The notes under the pieces were generated by a model. That model had not been told where the DNA came from. It did no database searches and was given only the letters and a program-made list of their open reading frames with translations. The translations under genes were made by a program, and so were the position numbers. Shown piece after piece: positions 43,867-52,434 of a DNA stretch of 64,000 bases. Source of the stretch: Pedobacter cryoconitis (GTDB lineage Bacteria; Bacteroidota; Bacteroidia; Sphingobacteriales; Sphingobacteriaceae); NCBI RefSeq assembly GCF_003259615.1, contig NZ_QLLR01000028.1, positions 20,604 through 84,603 on the forward strand. The letters run 5' to 3'. How positions within the stretch are numbered: position 1 is the first letter of the stretch; each line of letters opens with the position of its first letter.

Positions 43867-45135
43867 TTATTTTTTCTGCAGATTATTAAACAGGCTGTAT
43901 CCGATGAGTTCATCCCATCTGCTGCCTGGTCTGCGGAAATATACGTAAGCCTGGTAATTGTTTTCTGTTTCAAAGAAAGAGCCTTCCAGAACAGTATTGT
44001 CTACATTTCCTGTGGTATTGTCTTTCCATACATACTGATAATCGTATAATCCCTGTTTTAAATAGAGACTGCCATAATATTTCTTTTTAGCAGCAACATA
44101 ACTCAGTTTGTTTTCGTCGGTAAGCGTGAAATTATTAAATCTGCCGACTACATAAATATCGCCATCCTTACCCGGAGCAGCCGTATTTAAGCTGAACTGA
44201 ATGTGTCCGTAATCGCTATCCGTATCATTGTCTATATTATCCTGATTACGGATAAAGAATGCGCCGTCCTCATCAATCTGCTGGGTGTATTTCGGAGCAG
44301 TACCATTCAGATCTGTGAATAACACTACGTTATTGGTGCTGTCCATAAAAAGATCCTGTACATTTTCACCTTTGTAACGCACGCTGCGGAAATCAAATTT
44401 TCTGAATTCATTACTGCCCATGAAATTGTTTCCGTCCAGGTCATTGTAAATCAGGGAACCCGGTTTAATATAAGTAGGTTTAGTATTCAGCTTTGCCGTC
44501 AGCGGATTGCCGTTCTGCATCAGCACCAGTTTAATATCCTGATAGGGGTTCTGGATTGGATTGGTATGAAGAATGGTAATATTCACTTTCTGGTGACTGA
44601 ACCTTAAAGCGACATCATTACTCGGGATAAGCTCATACTGGATATTAACCTGCTGGTCAGTAATATAAAAGCGCTGTGACAAAACTGGTCTGTTCACATC
44701 ACCATTTTCATAAACCTTTAACAGGTAATTGCCCGAAATTTTGGGCTTGATCTGATCATTTGGGAAAGTAAGAGAATAATGAGTGAACTTTTGAAGTGTT
44801 TTAGAAGAATAAGCATAGTCAATGATGCGATCTTCATTCATTCCGTCCAGGTAATCCAGTACAGATAAATTAGAAGACTTCCAGTCATAAGTACAATGCT
44901 CAACCGTATACCAGTAGTTTTTGCTTCCGCCTCTCAGATCATCAAAAGAAAAGCTCAGCTTCTCTGAAGTTCCCAAAGCGATCACCGGGATAGATTGCTC
45001 TTTTTGTGTGTTGTAAAGCTGTACAGTTTTAATTTGCGAAGAATAAACGTGGTTATCATAAGTAAATTTCTGCTGCGCCTGCAAAGTTTGCAGACTGAAC
45101 AAACATAAAAAGAGCAATATTCCGGTTCTGATCAT
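43867..45135 (-). CDS. DUF5103, type IX secretion plug-domain protein
   Basis: A 422-residue exported protein with a signal peptide cut near 'LQAQQ' (21). It shows the DUF5103/T9SS plug layout: an N-terminal domain with 'IKTVQLYN' and 'LSFSFDDLRGGSKNYWYTVEHC', then 'GMNEDRIIDYAYSSKTLQKFTHYSL', and a C-terminal beta region. Plug proteins close the large Sov/SprA channel of type IX secretion in Bacteroidota. It lies 6 bases after the ABC-F gene on the same strand. Confidence 0.83.
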   Translation of the reverse strand: MIRTGILLFLCLFSLQTLQAQQKFTYDNHVYSSQIKTVQLYNTQKEQSIPVIALGTSEKLSFSFDDLRGGSKNYWYTVEHCTYDWKSSNLSVLDYLDGMNEDRIIDYAYSSKTLQKFTHYSLTFPNDQIKPKISGNYLLKVYENGDVNRPVLSQRFYITDQQVNIQYELIPSNDVALRFSHQKVNITILHTNPIQNPYQDIKLVLMQNGNPLTAKLNTKPTYIKPGSLIYNDLDGNNFMGSNEFRKFDFRSVRYKGENVQDLFMDSTNNVVLFTDLNGTAPKYTQQIDEDGAFFIRNQDNIDNDTDSDYGHIQFSLNTAAPGKDGDIYVVGRFNNFTLTDENKLSYVAAKKKYYGSLYLKQGLYDYQYVWKDNTTGNVDNTVLEGSFFETENNYQAYVYFRRPGSRWDELIGYSLFNNLQKK

Positions 45136-45141
45136 TTTTTA

Positions 45142-47052
45142 TTATTCTAATTCCATGATTTCTGCTGCAAGATTTTCCCATTTACTCTGAGCAGTGTCTA
45201 ACAACTGTTTTGCACTCTGATATTTTTTATTGGCTTCAGCAAGTTTGGCCTGATCTGCGTAAACTGCTTCATCAGCAAGTTCAGTTTCAATAGCCTTTAC
45301 CTTATTTTCTAACTCTACAGTTTCCAGTTCGACTTTCTGTAACTGATCATTTAGTTTTTTCAATTGCTGCTGGCTGCTTACTGTAACAGGTTTCGGCTCC
45401 GCTTTAGGCTTCACTTCTTTCTCCTGTTTTACAGGGATGCTTTTGGCAACAGGAATTTCTCTTTTGCTGTTCCAAACTTCATACTCTGCATAAGTTCCAG
45501 GGTATTGTTTGATTTGCTCTTCTTCGATAAACCAGATTTTGTTGGCTACGTTGTCTAAGAAGTACCTATCGTGGGATACTGCAATGAATGTTCCTTCGAA
45601 CTGTTTCAAAGCCTGGATCAGGATATTTACCGATTGGATGTCCAGGTGATTCGTTGGCTCATCCAGGATCAGGAAGTTGGAATCTGTTGTTAATGACTTC
45701 GCCAGTGCAACCCTTGATTTTTCTCCTCCGGAAAGGACTTTAATTTTCTTAAACACATCGTCCCCTGTGAAAAGGAAACAACCCAGAATAGAACGAAGTT
45801 CAGTATCTGTATGTTTAGGGGCGAAAGCCTGTAACTCTTCCAGTATCGTATTACCCAGGTGTAAAGACTCCAGCTGATGCTGTGCAAAGAAAGTAGTCGT
45901 TACATTATGTCCTGTTTCACAGGATCCTTCGAAAGCTTCCACACCAGCAACCATTCTCAATAAGGTAGACTTACCCTTACCGTTGGCACCAATTAAAGCA
46001 ATTTTATCTCCTTTTTCAATGACAGCTTCTGCATTTTCCAGGATGTCAATGTTAGGGTATCTCTTGGTTGCGTTCTCAATGCGGATTACGTGACGGCCAG
46101 AAGGCTTGGTAAATTTAAAGCTGAAGTTTACGGTTGGGTTGTCATCATCCACATCGTCTACACGCTCCATTTTATCCAGTGCTTTCATACGGGACTGCGC
46201 CATTTTAGCTTTACTCGCTTTAGCTCTGAAACGTTCAATCAGTTTTTCTTCCTGTTTTATTTTAGCCTGCTGATTCTTGAATTCTCCTTTTTGGATCTCT
46301 CCGCGTAAAGATTTCTCTTCCAGATAGTAGGTATAGTTACCAGCATAGGTCGTTAACTTTCCTTTGCGGGATTCCACTGTACGGTTTACAATTTTATCCA
46401 GGAAGTACCTATCGTGAGATACAATTACAATCGCACCTTCAAATCCTGCTAAATAAGTCTCTAACCATTTGATGGAAGGTAAATCCATGTGGTTGGTTGG
46501 CTCATCCAGTAATAGAATGTCGGGAGTCTGTAAAAGGATCTTCGCAAGCATTACGCGCATTCTCCATCCACCGGAGAAAGTATTCAGCGGACGATGCTGA
46601 TCGGCCGTACTGAATCCTAAACCTGCAAGGATCTCGTTTGCTTTATATTCAATGTTATACCCATCCAATGCCTCAAACTCCTGCTGCTTATCGCTCAGTT
46701 TGTTTAATACATCTTCAGAATAATCAGTTTCTATCTTTTTTAAAAGTTCTTCAATCTCATCATGTATCTGGTTCTGGCGTTCAAAGGCCTCCATCGCAAC
46801 ATGTAAAATGGTATGGTGAGATTCATACGAAAGTAAATCCTGGTTCAAATAGCCTATTTTTAAATCTTTAGACATTGAAATTGACCCGGATGAGGGTGCG
46901 TATTCTCCTACAATTATTTTTAAGAGTGTAGATTTTCCCGTTCCATTGGCACCAATAAGGCCAATTCTTTCTCCCGGTTTGATGTGCCAGTTCGCCTCGT
47001 CGTATAAAGCCCGGGAACCTATAAGGAATGTTAAGTCGTTTATCGAAATCAT
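45142..47052 (-). CDS. ABC-F family ATP-binding protein (Uup/YheS-like)
   Basis: About 636 residues with two ABC cassettes: Walker A 'LIGANGTGKST' and 'LIGANGKGKST'; signatures 'TFSGGWRMRVMLAK' and 'VLSGGEKSRVALAK'; Walker B 'LLLDEPTNHMD' and 'LILDEPTNHLD'. The linker is Lys-rich and the C-terminal 100 residues form a coiled coil. ABC-F proteins act on the ribosome or in DNA maintenance, not as transporters. The frame is open 15 codons further upstream, but Met at 47052 (MISINDLTF) is the family start. Confidence 0.9.
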   Translation of the reverse strand: MISINDLTFLIGSRALYDEANWHIKPGERIGLIGANGTGKSTLLKIIVGEYAPSSGSISMSKDLKIGYLNQDLLSYESHHTILHVAMEAFERQNQIHDEIEELLKKIETDYSEDVLNKLSDKQQEFEALDGYNIEYKANEILAGLGFSTADQHRPLNTFSGGWRMRVMLAKILLQTPDILLLDEPTNHMDLPSIKWLETYLAGFEGAIVIVSHDRYFLDKIVNRTVESRKGKLTTYAGNYTYYLEEKSLRGEIQKGEFKNQQAKIKQEEKLIERFRAKASKAKMAQSRMKALDKMERVDDVDDDNPTVNFSFKFTKPSGRHVIRIENATKRYPNIDILENAEAVIEKGDKIALIGANGKGKSTLLRMVAGVEAFEGSCETGHNVTTTFFAQHQLESLHLGNTILEELQAFAPKHTDTELRSILGCFLFTGDDVFKKIKVLSGGEKSRVALAKSLTTDSNFLILDEPTNHLDIQSVNILIQALKQFEGTFIAVSHDRYFLDNVANKIWFIEEEQIKQYPGTYAEYEVWNSKREIPVAKSIPVKQEKEVKPKAEPKPVTVSSQQQLKKLNDQLQKVELETVELENKVKAIETELADEAVYADQAKLAEANKKYQSAKQLLDTAQSKWENLAAEIMELE

Positions 47053-47173
47053 GTTGGGTGCAAAAATACAATTTTTAGGCGCATATTGTTTGAACACAGT
47101 GCATATAGCAGTGGATTTCTACGTTTTTATTACAAGTTCATGCGATTTTTGTCCCAAAAGATGAATACAGCAA

Positions 47174-47204
47174 TTGTAATCCTATAAAAACGTTCCTATC
47201 TTCG
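47174..47204 (+). promoter_or_regulatory. Promoter of pyrD
   Basis: A -33 TTG (47174-47176), a 20-base spacer and a -7 TATCTTCG (47197-47204; one base off TAnnTTTG). The pyrD ATG lies only 6 bases after the -7 box, so the transcript may start at or beside the start codon. Confidence 0.6.
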
Positions 47205-47209
47205 CACTC

Positions 47210-48241
47210 ATGTATCGTTTAATCAAGCCTTTATTTTTCAAATTTGACCCGGAGAAAGTTCATTATTTCGTAGTCCAGCGACTCAAATGGTTTCATGAAC
47301 ACTTCCCTTTAGGTAAAACTATCATCAGAAGCAGTTTTGATATCCATATCAAAGGACTGGAACGTGAAGTTTTTGGTATCAAATTCAGAAATCCCGTAGG
47401 CCTTGCCGCAGGTTTTGATAAAAACGGAGAATATGTAGAAGCATTGAGTGATCTTGGCTTCGGATTTATCGAAGTAGGAACGGTAACACCTTTGCCTCAG
47501 CCGGGAAATGATCAGCCCAGGATGTTCAGATTGACTGAAGATGAGGCGATCATCAACAGGATGGGCTTCAATAATAAAGGAGTAGATACCCTGGCAGAAC
47601 GTTTAAGGGTATTGAAGCTGAAAGATAAGAGTATTGTGATTGGCGGGAATATCGGTAAAAATAAAAACACGCCGAATGAAGATGCTGTTTCTGACTATGT
47701 AAAATGTTTCGACCGCTTATTCGATGTGGTAGATTATTTTGTAGTCAACGTGAGTTCTCCAAATACACCGGGCTTAAGAGCTTTGCAGGAAAAAGGGCCG
47801 CTTACTTTATTGCTTAAAACTTTACAGGAACGTAATCATAAAGATGGAATATCCAGGCCGATCTTATTAAAGATTGCACCTGATCTGACCAATGAGCAAC
47901 TGGATGATATTGTAGAGATCGTGATGGAGGCTGGTATTGCTGGTGTCATTGCGACCAATACTACTATTGACCGTTCAGGCTTAACTACAGCAGCAGAAAT
48001 AGCGAATGAAGCAGGCGGGCTAAGCGGTAAACCTTTAACGGCACGTTCAACAGAAGTGATCAGGTATTTATCCCAGAAATCAAATAAAGCATTTCCTATT
48101 ATAGGAGTAGGAGGGATTCATTCTCCGCAGGATGCTAAAGATAAAATTGAAGCGGGTGCTTCACTGGTACAATTGTATACAGGTTTCATTTATGAAGGCC
48201 CGGGTATTGTGAAAAGAATCTGTAAGGCATTGGTTGAATAA
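47210..48241 (+). CDS. pyrD: Dihydroorotate dehydrogenase, quinone-dependent (class 2)
   Basis: A 343-residue class 2 enzyme. The N-terminal helical membrane-association region is present, followed by the barrel with 'NPVGLAAGFDKNGE', the active-site 'FVVNVSSPNTPGLR' (Ser near 181-182), 'LKIAPDLTNEQL', 'ATNTTIDRSGL' and 'PIIGVGGIHSPQDA' (FMN). It oxidises dihydroorotate in pyrimidine synthesis and feeds electrons to quinone. Length is normal. Confidence 0.96.
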   Translation: MYRLIKPLFFKFDPEKVHYFVVQRLKWFHEHFPLGKTIIRSSFDIHIKGLEREVFGIKFRNPVGLAAGFDKNGEYVEALSDLGFGFIEVGTVTPLPQPGNDQPRMFRLTEDEAIINRMGFNNKGVDTLAERLRVLKLKDKSIVIGGNIGKNKNTPNEDAVSDYVKCFDRLFDVVDYFVVNVSSPNTPGLRALQEKGPLTLLLKTLQERNHKDGISRPILLKIAPDLTNEQLDDIVEIVMEAGIAGVIATNTTIDRSGLTTAAEIANEAGGLSGKPLTARSTEVIRYLSQKSNKAFPIIGVGGIHSPQDAKDKIEAGASLVQLYTGFIYEGPGIVKRICKALVE

Positions 48242-48282
48242 CCAATGCTTTTAAAAGAATAAAGCTGCTTTGAAAATACCGG

Positions 48283-48326
48283 GCATAAAAAAAACCTTTC
48301 TGATTTCAGAAAGGTTTTTTTTATGC
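48283..48326. terminator. Bidirectional terminator, 21-bp stem
   Basis: Arms 48283-48303 and 48306-48326 are fully complementary over 21 bases, with a run of eight A on one arm and eight T on the other and almost no loop. It separates convergent pyrD and the small basic protein gene. Confidence 0.9.
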
Positions 48327-48341
48327 TTTTAACTTTAGAAC

Positions 48342-48524
48342 TTATGCTCTTAAAGCTGCAGAAAGTTGATCTAATAAAAGATTGTTTTTAGCTAACTGAT
48401 CTTTTTTAGGTTGTTGTGAACGACTACCTAATTCAATGTTTGTAGCTAGTTTCAAAGTTTTAACTTCTAAACGTGAAGTTGTTTTATTCTTTCTGTCTTT
48501 TCTTTTTAGTCTTGTAACTGCCAT
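48342..48524 (-). CDS. Small basic conserved-type protein, 60 aa
   Basis: A 60-residue very basic protein (Lys/Arg-rich N-terminus 'MAVTRLKRKDRKNKTTSRL', then a helical leucine-rich end 'NNLLLDQLSAALRA'). No membrane span or signal. Charge and size resemble ribosome- or nucleic-acid-associated small proteins, but the family is not recognised. It lies just before tRNA-Cys on the same strand, ends at a strong terminator and begins at a clean ATG, so it is probably a real gene. Confidence 0.65.
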   Translation of the reverse strand: MAVTRLKRKDRKNKTTSRLEVKTLKLATNIELGSRSQQPKKDQLAKNNLLLDQLSAALRA

Positions 48525-48562
48525 GGTCTTAACCTTTAGTTTTTTTATTTAATATAAATCTG

Positions 48563-48633
48563 AGGTCGAGAGCGGATTCGAACCGCTGTACGAGGTTTTG
48601 CAGACCTCTGCCTAGCCACTCGGCCACTCGACC
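48563..48633 (-). tRNA. tRNA-Cys (GCA)
   Basis: A 71-base cloverleaf on the minus strand. The acceptor arm GGTCGAG pairs with CTCGACC, the discriminator is U, the anticodon loop is CTGCAAA with GCA, and the T arm has the GGTTCGAATCC core. CCA is not encoded. It lies upstream of the small basic protein gene on the same strand. Confidence 0.95.
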
Positions 48634-48651
48634 TGTTTTGAATTCAGGTTG

Positions 48652-48681
48652 CAAAAATAGCAATTAATACTTAACCTGCAA
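48652..48681 (-). promoter_or_regulatory. Promoter of tRNA-Cys
   Basis: On the minus strand a -33 TTG (48681 to 48679), a 19-base spacer and a perfect -7 TATTTTTG (48659 to 48652) precede the tRNA by 18 bases. Confidence 0.65.
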
Positions 48682-48682
48682 T

Positions 48683-49432
48683 TTATTTCTGCAAATTTCT
48701 ACTAATATCTGCACAAAAGATTGCTGCCGACACCGCAACGTTCAATGACTCAGCCCCTCCGACTCTTGGAATCGTTACCGGATTATTAATTAAAATATTC
48801 ACTTCATCGCTCACTCCCTGTCCTTCATTGCCTAAAATGATCAAACCTTCAGTTCCCCATTTTGTTTCATAAAGACTATTTCCATCGAGCATTGCGCCAA
48901 ACATAGGAAGTTTAATGTCTTTTAAAAACAACGGCAGATCCTGATAGCTCACATTTACCCTGCACAAAGAACCCATGGTTGCCTGTACAGTTTTCGGATT
49001 ATAAACTTCTACGGTATGCAAAGAACAAATTACATTTTTAAACCCAAACCAGTCGGCTGTTCTGATAATGGTACCCAGGTTCCCCGGATCTTGTATACCA
49101 TCCAGGACAAGAGAGAAATTGTTTTGCAGTGTGCTTTTATCGAATGCCGTAGTTTCAGGGATATGAACCAGTGCCAGAATACCTTGTGGGGCCTGTAAAG
49201 TACTAATCTTCTCTAATTCGGCACTGTTTACTTCAAATAACTTTATATTTGAAGGTAATTTAGGTAGTAAAGACTGATATTGGGCCAGAAAATAGATGCT
49301 ATGGATCTGGTAAGCTGAAGGAATGAATTCTACTATTGATTTTATTCCTTCAATAATAAATAGCCCATGCGCTTTGCGGTACTTTTTTTGATGTAACGAT
49401 TTTATAAAACTTATCTGAGACTTTGAAAGCAT
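48683..49432 (-). CDS. TrmH/SpoU family RNA 2'-O-methyltransferase
   Basis: A 249-residue SPOUT enzyme. The N-terminal substrate-binding part starts 'LSKSQISFIKSLHQKKYRKAHGLFIIEG'. The catalytic knot shows motif 1 'ILDGIQDPGNLGTIIRTADWFG' (Asn/Arg), motif 2 'GLIILGNEGQGVS' and motif 3 'VGGAESLNVAVSAAI'. It methylates a ribose in rRNA or tRNA (RlmB/TrmH-like; target unknown). Its ATG overlaps the divergent TamL gene's start region by 10 bases. Confidence 0.9.
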   Translation of the reverse strand: MLSKSQISFIKSLHQKKYRKAHGLFIIEGIKSIVEFIPSAYQIHSIYFLAQYQSLLPKLPSNIKLFEVNSAELEKISTLQAPQGILALVHIPETTAFDKSTLQNNFSLVLDGIQDPGNLGTIIRTADWFGFKNVICSLHTVEVYNPKTVQATMGSLCRVNVSYQDLPLFLKDIKLPMFGAMLDGNSLYETKWGTEGLIILGNEGQGVSDEVNILINNPVTIPRVGGAESLNVAVSAAIFCADISRNLQK

Positions 49433-51798
49433 ATTCTATTTGTAAAAAGAAATTCCAGTTTCCCGCAATATTACTATTTATTATTCTTTTTGCTGCTGCC
49501 TGTTCCTCTACAAAATTTATTGAGAGCAATCAATCGATAGTAAAAGTAATTGAAATAGATAGTATTCCTTCCAGATATAATGAAGAAGCACAGAATTATA
49601 TTCAGAAAGATATTCGCCCGGCATCCCGCCTTGGGATCAACGTCGGGCTGTACAATATTTTTTACACTTTGTTCAAGACAAAGTCCGTAGGAAAAAAGGC
49701 ACCTGTACTGGACAGTACTTTGGTAGAGATTTCCAGAGGTCAGATCGAAAAGTACCTGATGAGCAAGGGATATTTTATGGCAAAAGTCAAATCTGTGATC
49801 AAAGTGAAAAATCAGCGGGCACAGGTTGATTTTATCGCCACTCCGGGGCCAGCCTTTTTTATAGGGAAAGTAACGACTACTATCCCTGATACGGCCGTCA
49901 GAAAGCTGTATAAAGAGGATAAATCGTTTAATAGTCATTTGCATGAAGGCGTTCAGTATGATGATGACTCTCTGTCTGTAGAACGGGAGCAGATTTATAC
50001 AATGATGAAAGAACATGGGTATTATGACTTCTCCAGGCCTTATGTGAGATTTGAGGTTGATTCTACGATGAACAAGAGCCGGGCGAATGTGGCGCTCTTT
50101 ATCGATACTCCTGCAAATAAGGGAAGTCATACGCAATATATGATTGGGGAAACCAATATATTGGTTGCACCCTCAACCGAAGGATTCACTGATTCAATTA
50201 CTTTAAATCCCCGGATTTTCAGAGGTATCCGTTATACTGATCTGTCGAAACGTTTCAGGAGAAATCCAATTGTCAGGTACGATTTCCTAAAACAAGGGGA
50301 AGTTTATGATGTCAATAAAGAGACTTTAACCTACGACCGTTTATATGAGCTGAATGTTTTTAAAAACGTGAAGATCGAATATGTTAAATCTAAAGACAGT
50401 GCAAACATCCTGAATCCGCTGATCCAGTTAACGCCGCAGAAGCGGATGAGTAACCGGGTAGAGGGGGAGGTTCCTTTTAATGCAGGTACAGTAGGGTTTA
50501 CTTTGAGTAATACTTATACGAACAATAATATTTTCAGGGGAGCAGAGCGTTTTGAATTTCAGGTAAAAGGCGGCCTTCAGTCCAGAATCGGGCAGGGAGG
50601 TTCACTATTCAGTGATATTTATCAGCGTGATTTCTCTGTCAGTGCTAACCTGGCAGTGCCGAGATTAATGGTCCCGTTTAGTATTCCGTTAATGGGTAAA
50701 AATGGAATGCCGACCACTACGTTTTCTACAAGTTATATTTACTCGCTGCAAAAAGATTTCTTTGTACGCCGGGCATTGTTGAATTCCATCACTTATGAAT
50801 GGGTAGAAACGAAGTCGAAACTGCATTCATTTACGCCGCTCAATTTTGAATACAGGTTTGGAGGATTATTAATTGATACAACCACGATAGACGGAAGAAC
50901 TACTTTTCTGAACAATATTTACAATATCAACCTGCTGACAAGAAAAGATCTGACCATTGGGATGAAATATGCGTATTCCCTGAATGCGAATAAACTATTG
51001 CTGAATAAAAGCTTTATTTATTTCCGTGGGAATATAGATATTGCCGGTAATATGCTGGACGGGATCTCCAGGATTATTGATACCAAGCATGATCCTTCCC
51101 AGGGAGATTATGCGAAGATTCTGGGCTTGCCTTTTAATCAGTATGTGCGGCCGGAAGTGGATATAAGGTGGTACAAGAATTTAGGGCTGGACAGGCAGTT
51201 TATTGCAAGGATCAATGGAGGTGTCGGGGTTGCTTATGGTAATTCTGTAGCTGTCCCTTTTGAGAAATTATTCTTTGCTGGTGGTGCCAGTGGGGTCAGG
51301 GCATGGCAGGCCAGAACTTTAGGGCCGGGAAATTATAACCGCGGAGTCAGCCTGCCTACAGAGCAGCAACGGAGAATTTCTTACGGTATAGATCAATTGG
51401 GCCAGATGCACATTGAAGCCAACCTGGAATACCGCTATAAATTAATTGATAACTTTTTTGGGGCGAAGCTTAAAGGTGCTGTATTCCTGGATGCGGGTAA
51501 TGTTTGGAATATATCTCCGGGCAACCCAAATCCTGAGACTTATTTTAATTTTAAAAACCTGGGCAATCAGATTGGTGTAGGTACAGGTGTGGGATTCAGG
51601 TATGATTTACAATATTTTGTATTCAGGTTTGATGTGGGTTTGAAGCTGAGAGATCCTCAGTTTGAGCCTAAAAACCAGTGGGTGATTGAGAAACTATTTA
51701 GCGGAAGAAAAGAGTTTCAGGATGCTTATAAATTGGCTAACAGCCCTGACAGCTACCGGTTCTTCCAATACAACTTTGGGATAGGGTTGCCGTTCTAG
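49423..51798 (+). CDS. tamL: TamL-type outer membrane assembly lipoprotein (Omp85 superfamily)
   Basis: A 791-residue Omp85 protein with a lipoprotein signal (lipobox FAAAC, Cys near 27), as in Bacteroidota TamL. POTRA-like repeats occupy about 100-420 and a barrel domain 440-791 ends in 'FNIGIGLPF'-like strands; the exact motif 'LFFAGGASGVRAWQARTLGPG' is the Omp85 barrel/lid signature. It helps TamB insert outer membrane proteins or lipids. The start is TTG at 49423; no other start gives a signal peptide, and it overlaps the divergent methylase start. Confidence 0.85.
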   Translation: MKAYSICKKKFQFPAILLFIILFAAACSSTKFIESNQSIVKVIEIDSIPSRYNEEAQNYIQKDIRPASRLGINVGLYNIFYTLFKTKSVGKKAPVLDSTLVEISRGQIEKYLMSKGYFMAKVKSVIKVKNQRAQVDFIATPGPAFFIGKVTTTIPDTAVRKLYKEDKSFNSHLHEGVQYDDDSLSVEREQIYTMMKEHGYYDFSRPYVRFEVDSTMNKSRANVALFIDTPANKGSHTQYMIGETNILVAPSTEGFTDSITLNPRIFRGIRYTDLSKRFRRNPIVRYDFLKQGEVYDVNKETLTYDRLYELNVFKNVKIEYVKSKDSANILNPLIQLTPQKRMSNRVEGEVPFNAGTVGFTLSNTYTNNNIFRGAERFEFQVKGGLQSRIGQGGSLFSDIYQRDFSVSANLAVPRLMVPFSIPLMGKNGMPTTTFSTSYIYSLQKDFFVRRALLNSITYEWVETKSKLHSFTPLNFEYRFGGLLIDTTTIDGRTTFLNNIYNINLLTRKDLTIGMKYAYSLNANKLLLNKSFIYFRGNIDIAGNMLDGISRIIDTKHDPSQGDYAKILGLPFNQYVRPEVDIRWYKNLGLDRQFIARINGGVGVAYGNSVAVPFEKLFFAGGASGVRAWQARTLGPGNYNRGVSLPTEQQRRISYGIDQLGQMHIEANLEYRYKLIDNFFGAKLKGAVFLDAGNVWNISPGNPNPETYFNFKNLGNQIGVGTGVGFRYDLQYFVFRFDVGLKLRDPQFEPKNQWVIEKLFSGRKEFQDAYKLANSPDSYRFFQYNFGIGLPF

Positions 51799-51804
51799 GC
51801 AGCG

Positions 51805-51849
51805 CATAAAAAAAGGGGTATATCTTTTGGATATACCCCTTTTTTTATG
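51805..51849. terminator. Bidirectional terminator, 20-bp stem
   Basis: Arms 51805-51824 and 51830-51849 are complementary over 20 bases with a 5-base loop, seven A on one side and seven T on the other, between convergent genes. Confidence 0.9.
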
Positions 51850-51860
51850 TTTAAATTCGC

Positions 51861-52391
51861 TTAAAAAGCCTTTTTTAAAGTATCAAATGCAGTTTCAAAA
51901 AAGGTAGAAAGATCCAGGCCGTTACTGTGGTTAAAGTATATAAATATCAGTAAGATAACCACTGCGTAAATGATGAGTTTCCTGAAAGCAAAGGCAATGA
52001 AAACCAGTAACACAGGGAAAAGAATCATCCAGATACTATTGATGGTGAATGGGTTCAGGCTTCCTTCTTTTTTATAGATATAAAGCAATTTACTGTGTGT
52101 GCCTTTATCATTCTGATGTTTTACATACACAAAAGCTGATTTGTCAATTTGTAAAGGCAGGATAGCTACACCATCATTGAATTTTAAGGTTTGCGTGAAA
52201 CCGCTCACCGTGAAGGTGTACAGGCCATTGATTTTTTCCAGCGGACGATCCAGTGAGTCAGCAGCGATAATAGCGAGTTTGCTGTTTTTGAGCAGGCTTT
52301 CTTTAACGATGAAATTGTCGATGTCTGACTTTTGGGCATAGCCAGCGCTGGAGATCAGCAGGAATACTAAACAGTAATATATTGTTTTCAT
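51861..52391 (-). CDS. Unknown exported protein with C-terminal membrane helices
   Basis: A 176-residue protein with a signal peptide cut near 'AGYAQK' (20), a small beta-rich domain (about 25-112) and one or two hydrophobic helices at about 118-155 ('IWMILFPVLLVFIAFAF', 'LIIYAVVILLIFIYF'). No family recognised. The domain would face the periplasm and be anchored in the inner membrane. It lies 43 bases before the patatin-Omp85 gene on the same strand but past that gene's end, so it may be co-transcribed with it. Confidence 0.6.
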   Translation of the reverse strand: MKTIYYCLVFLLISSAGYAQKSDIDNFIVKESLLKNSKLAIIAADSLDRPLEKINGLYTFTVSGFTQTLKFNDGVAILPLQIDKSAFVYVKHQNDKGTHSKLLYIYKKEGSLNPFTINSIWMILFPVLLVFIAFAFRKLIIYAVVILLIFIYFNHSNGLDLSTFFETAFDTLKKAF

Positions 52392-52434
52392 TTTTCTTGA
52401 TATGGGTTTATCCAGGAGCAGGCACCTTATGGTT

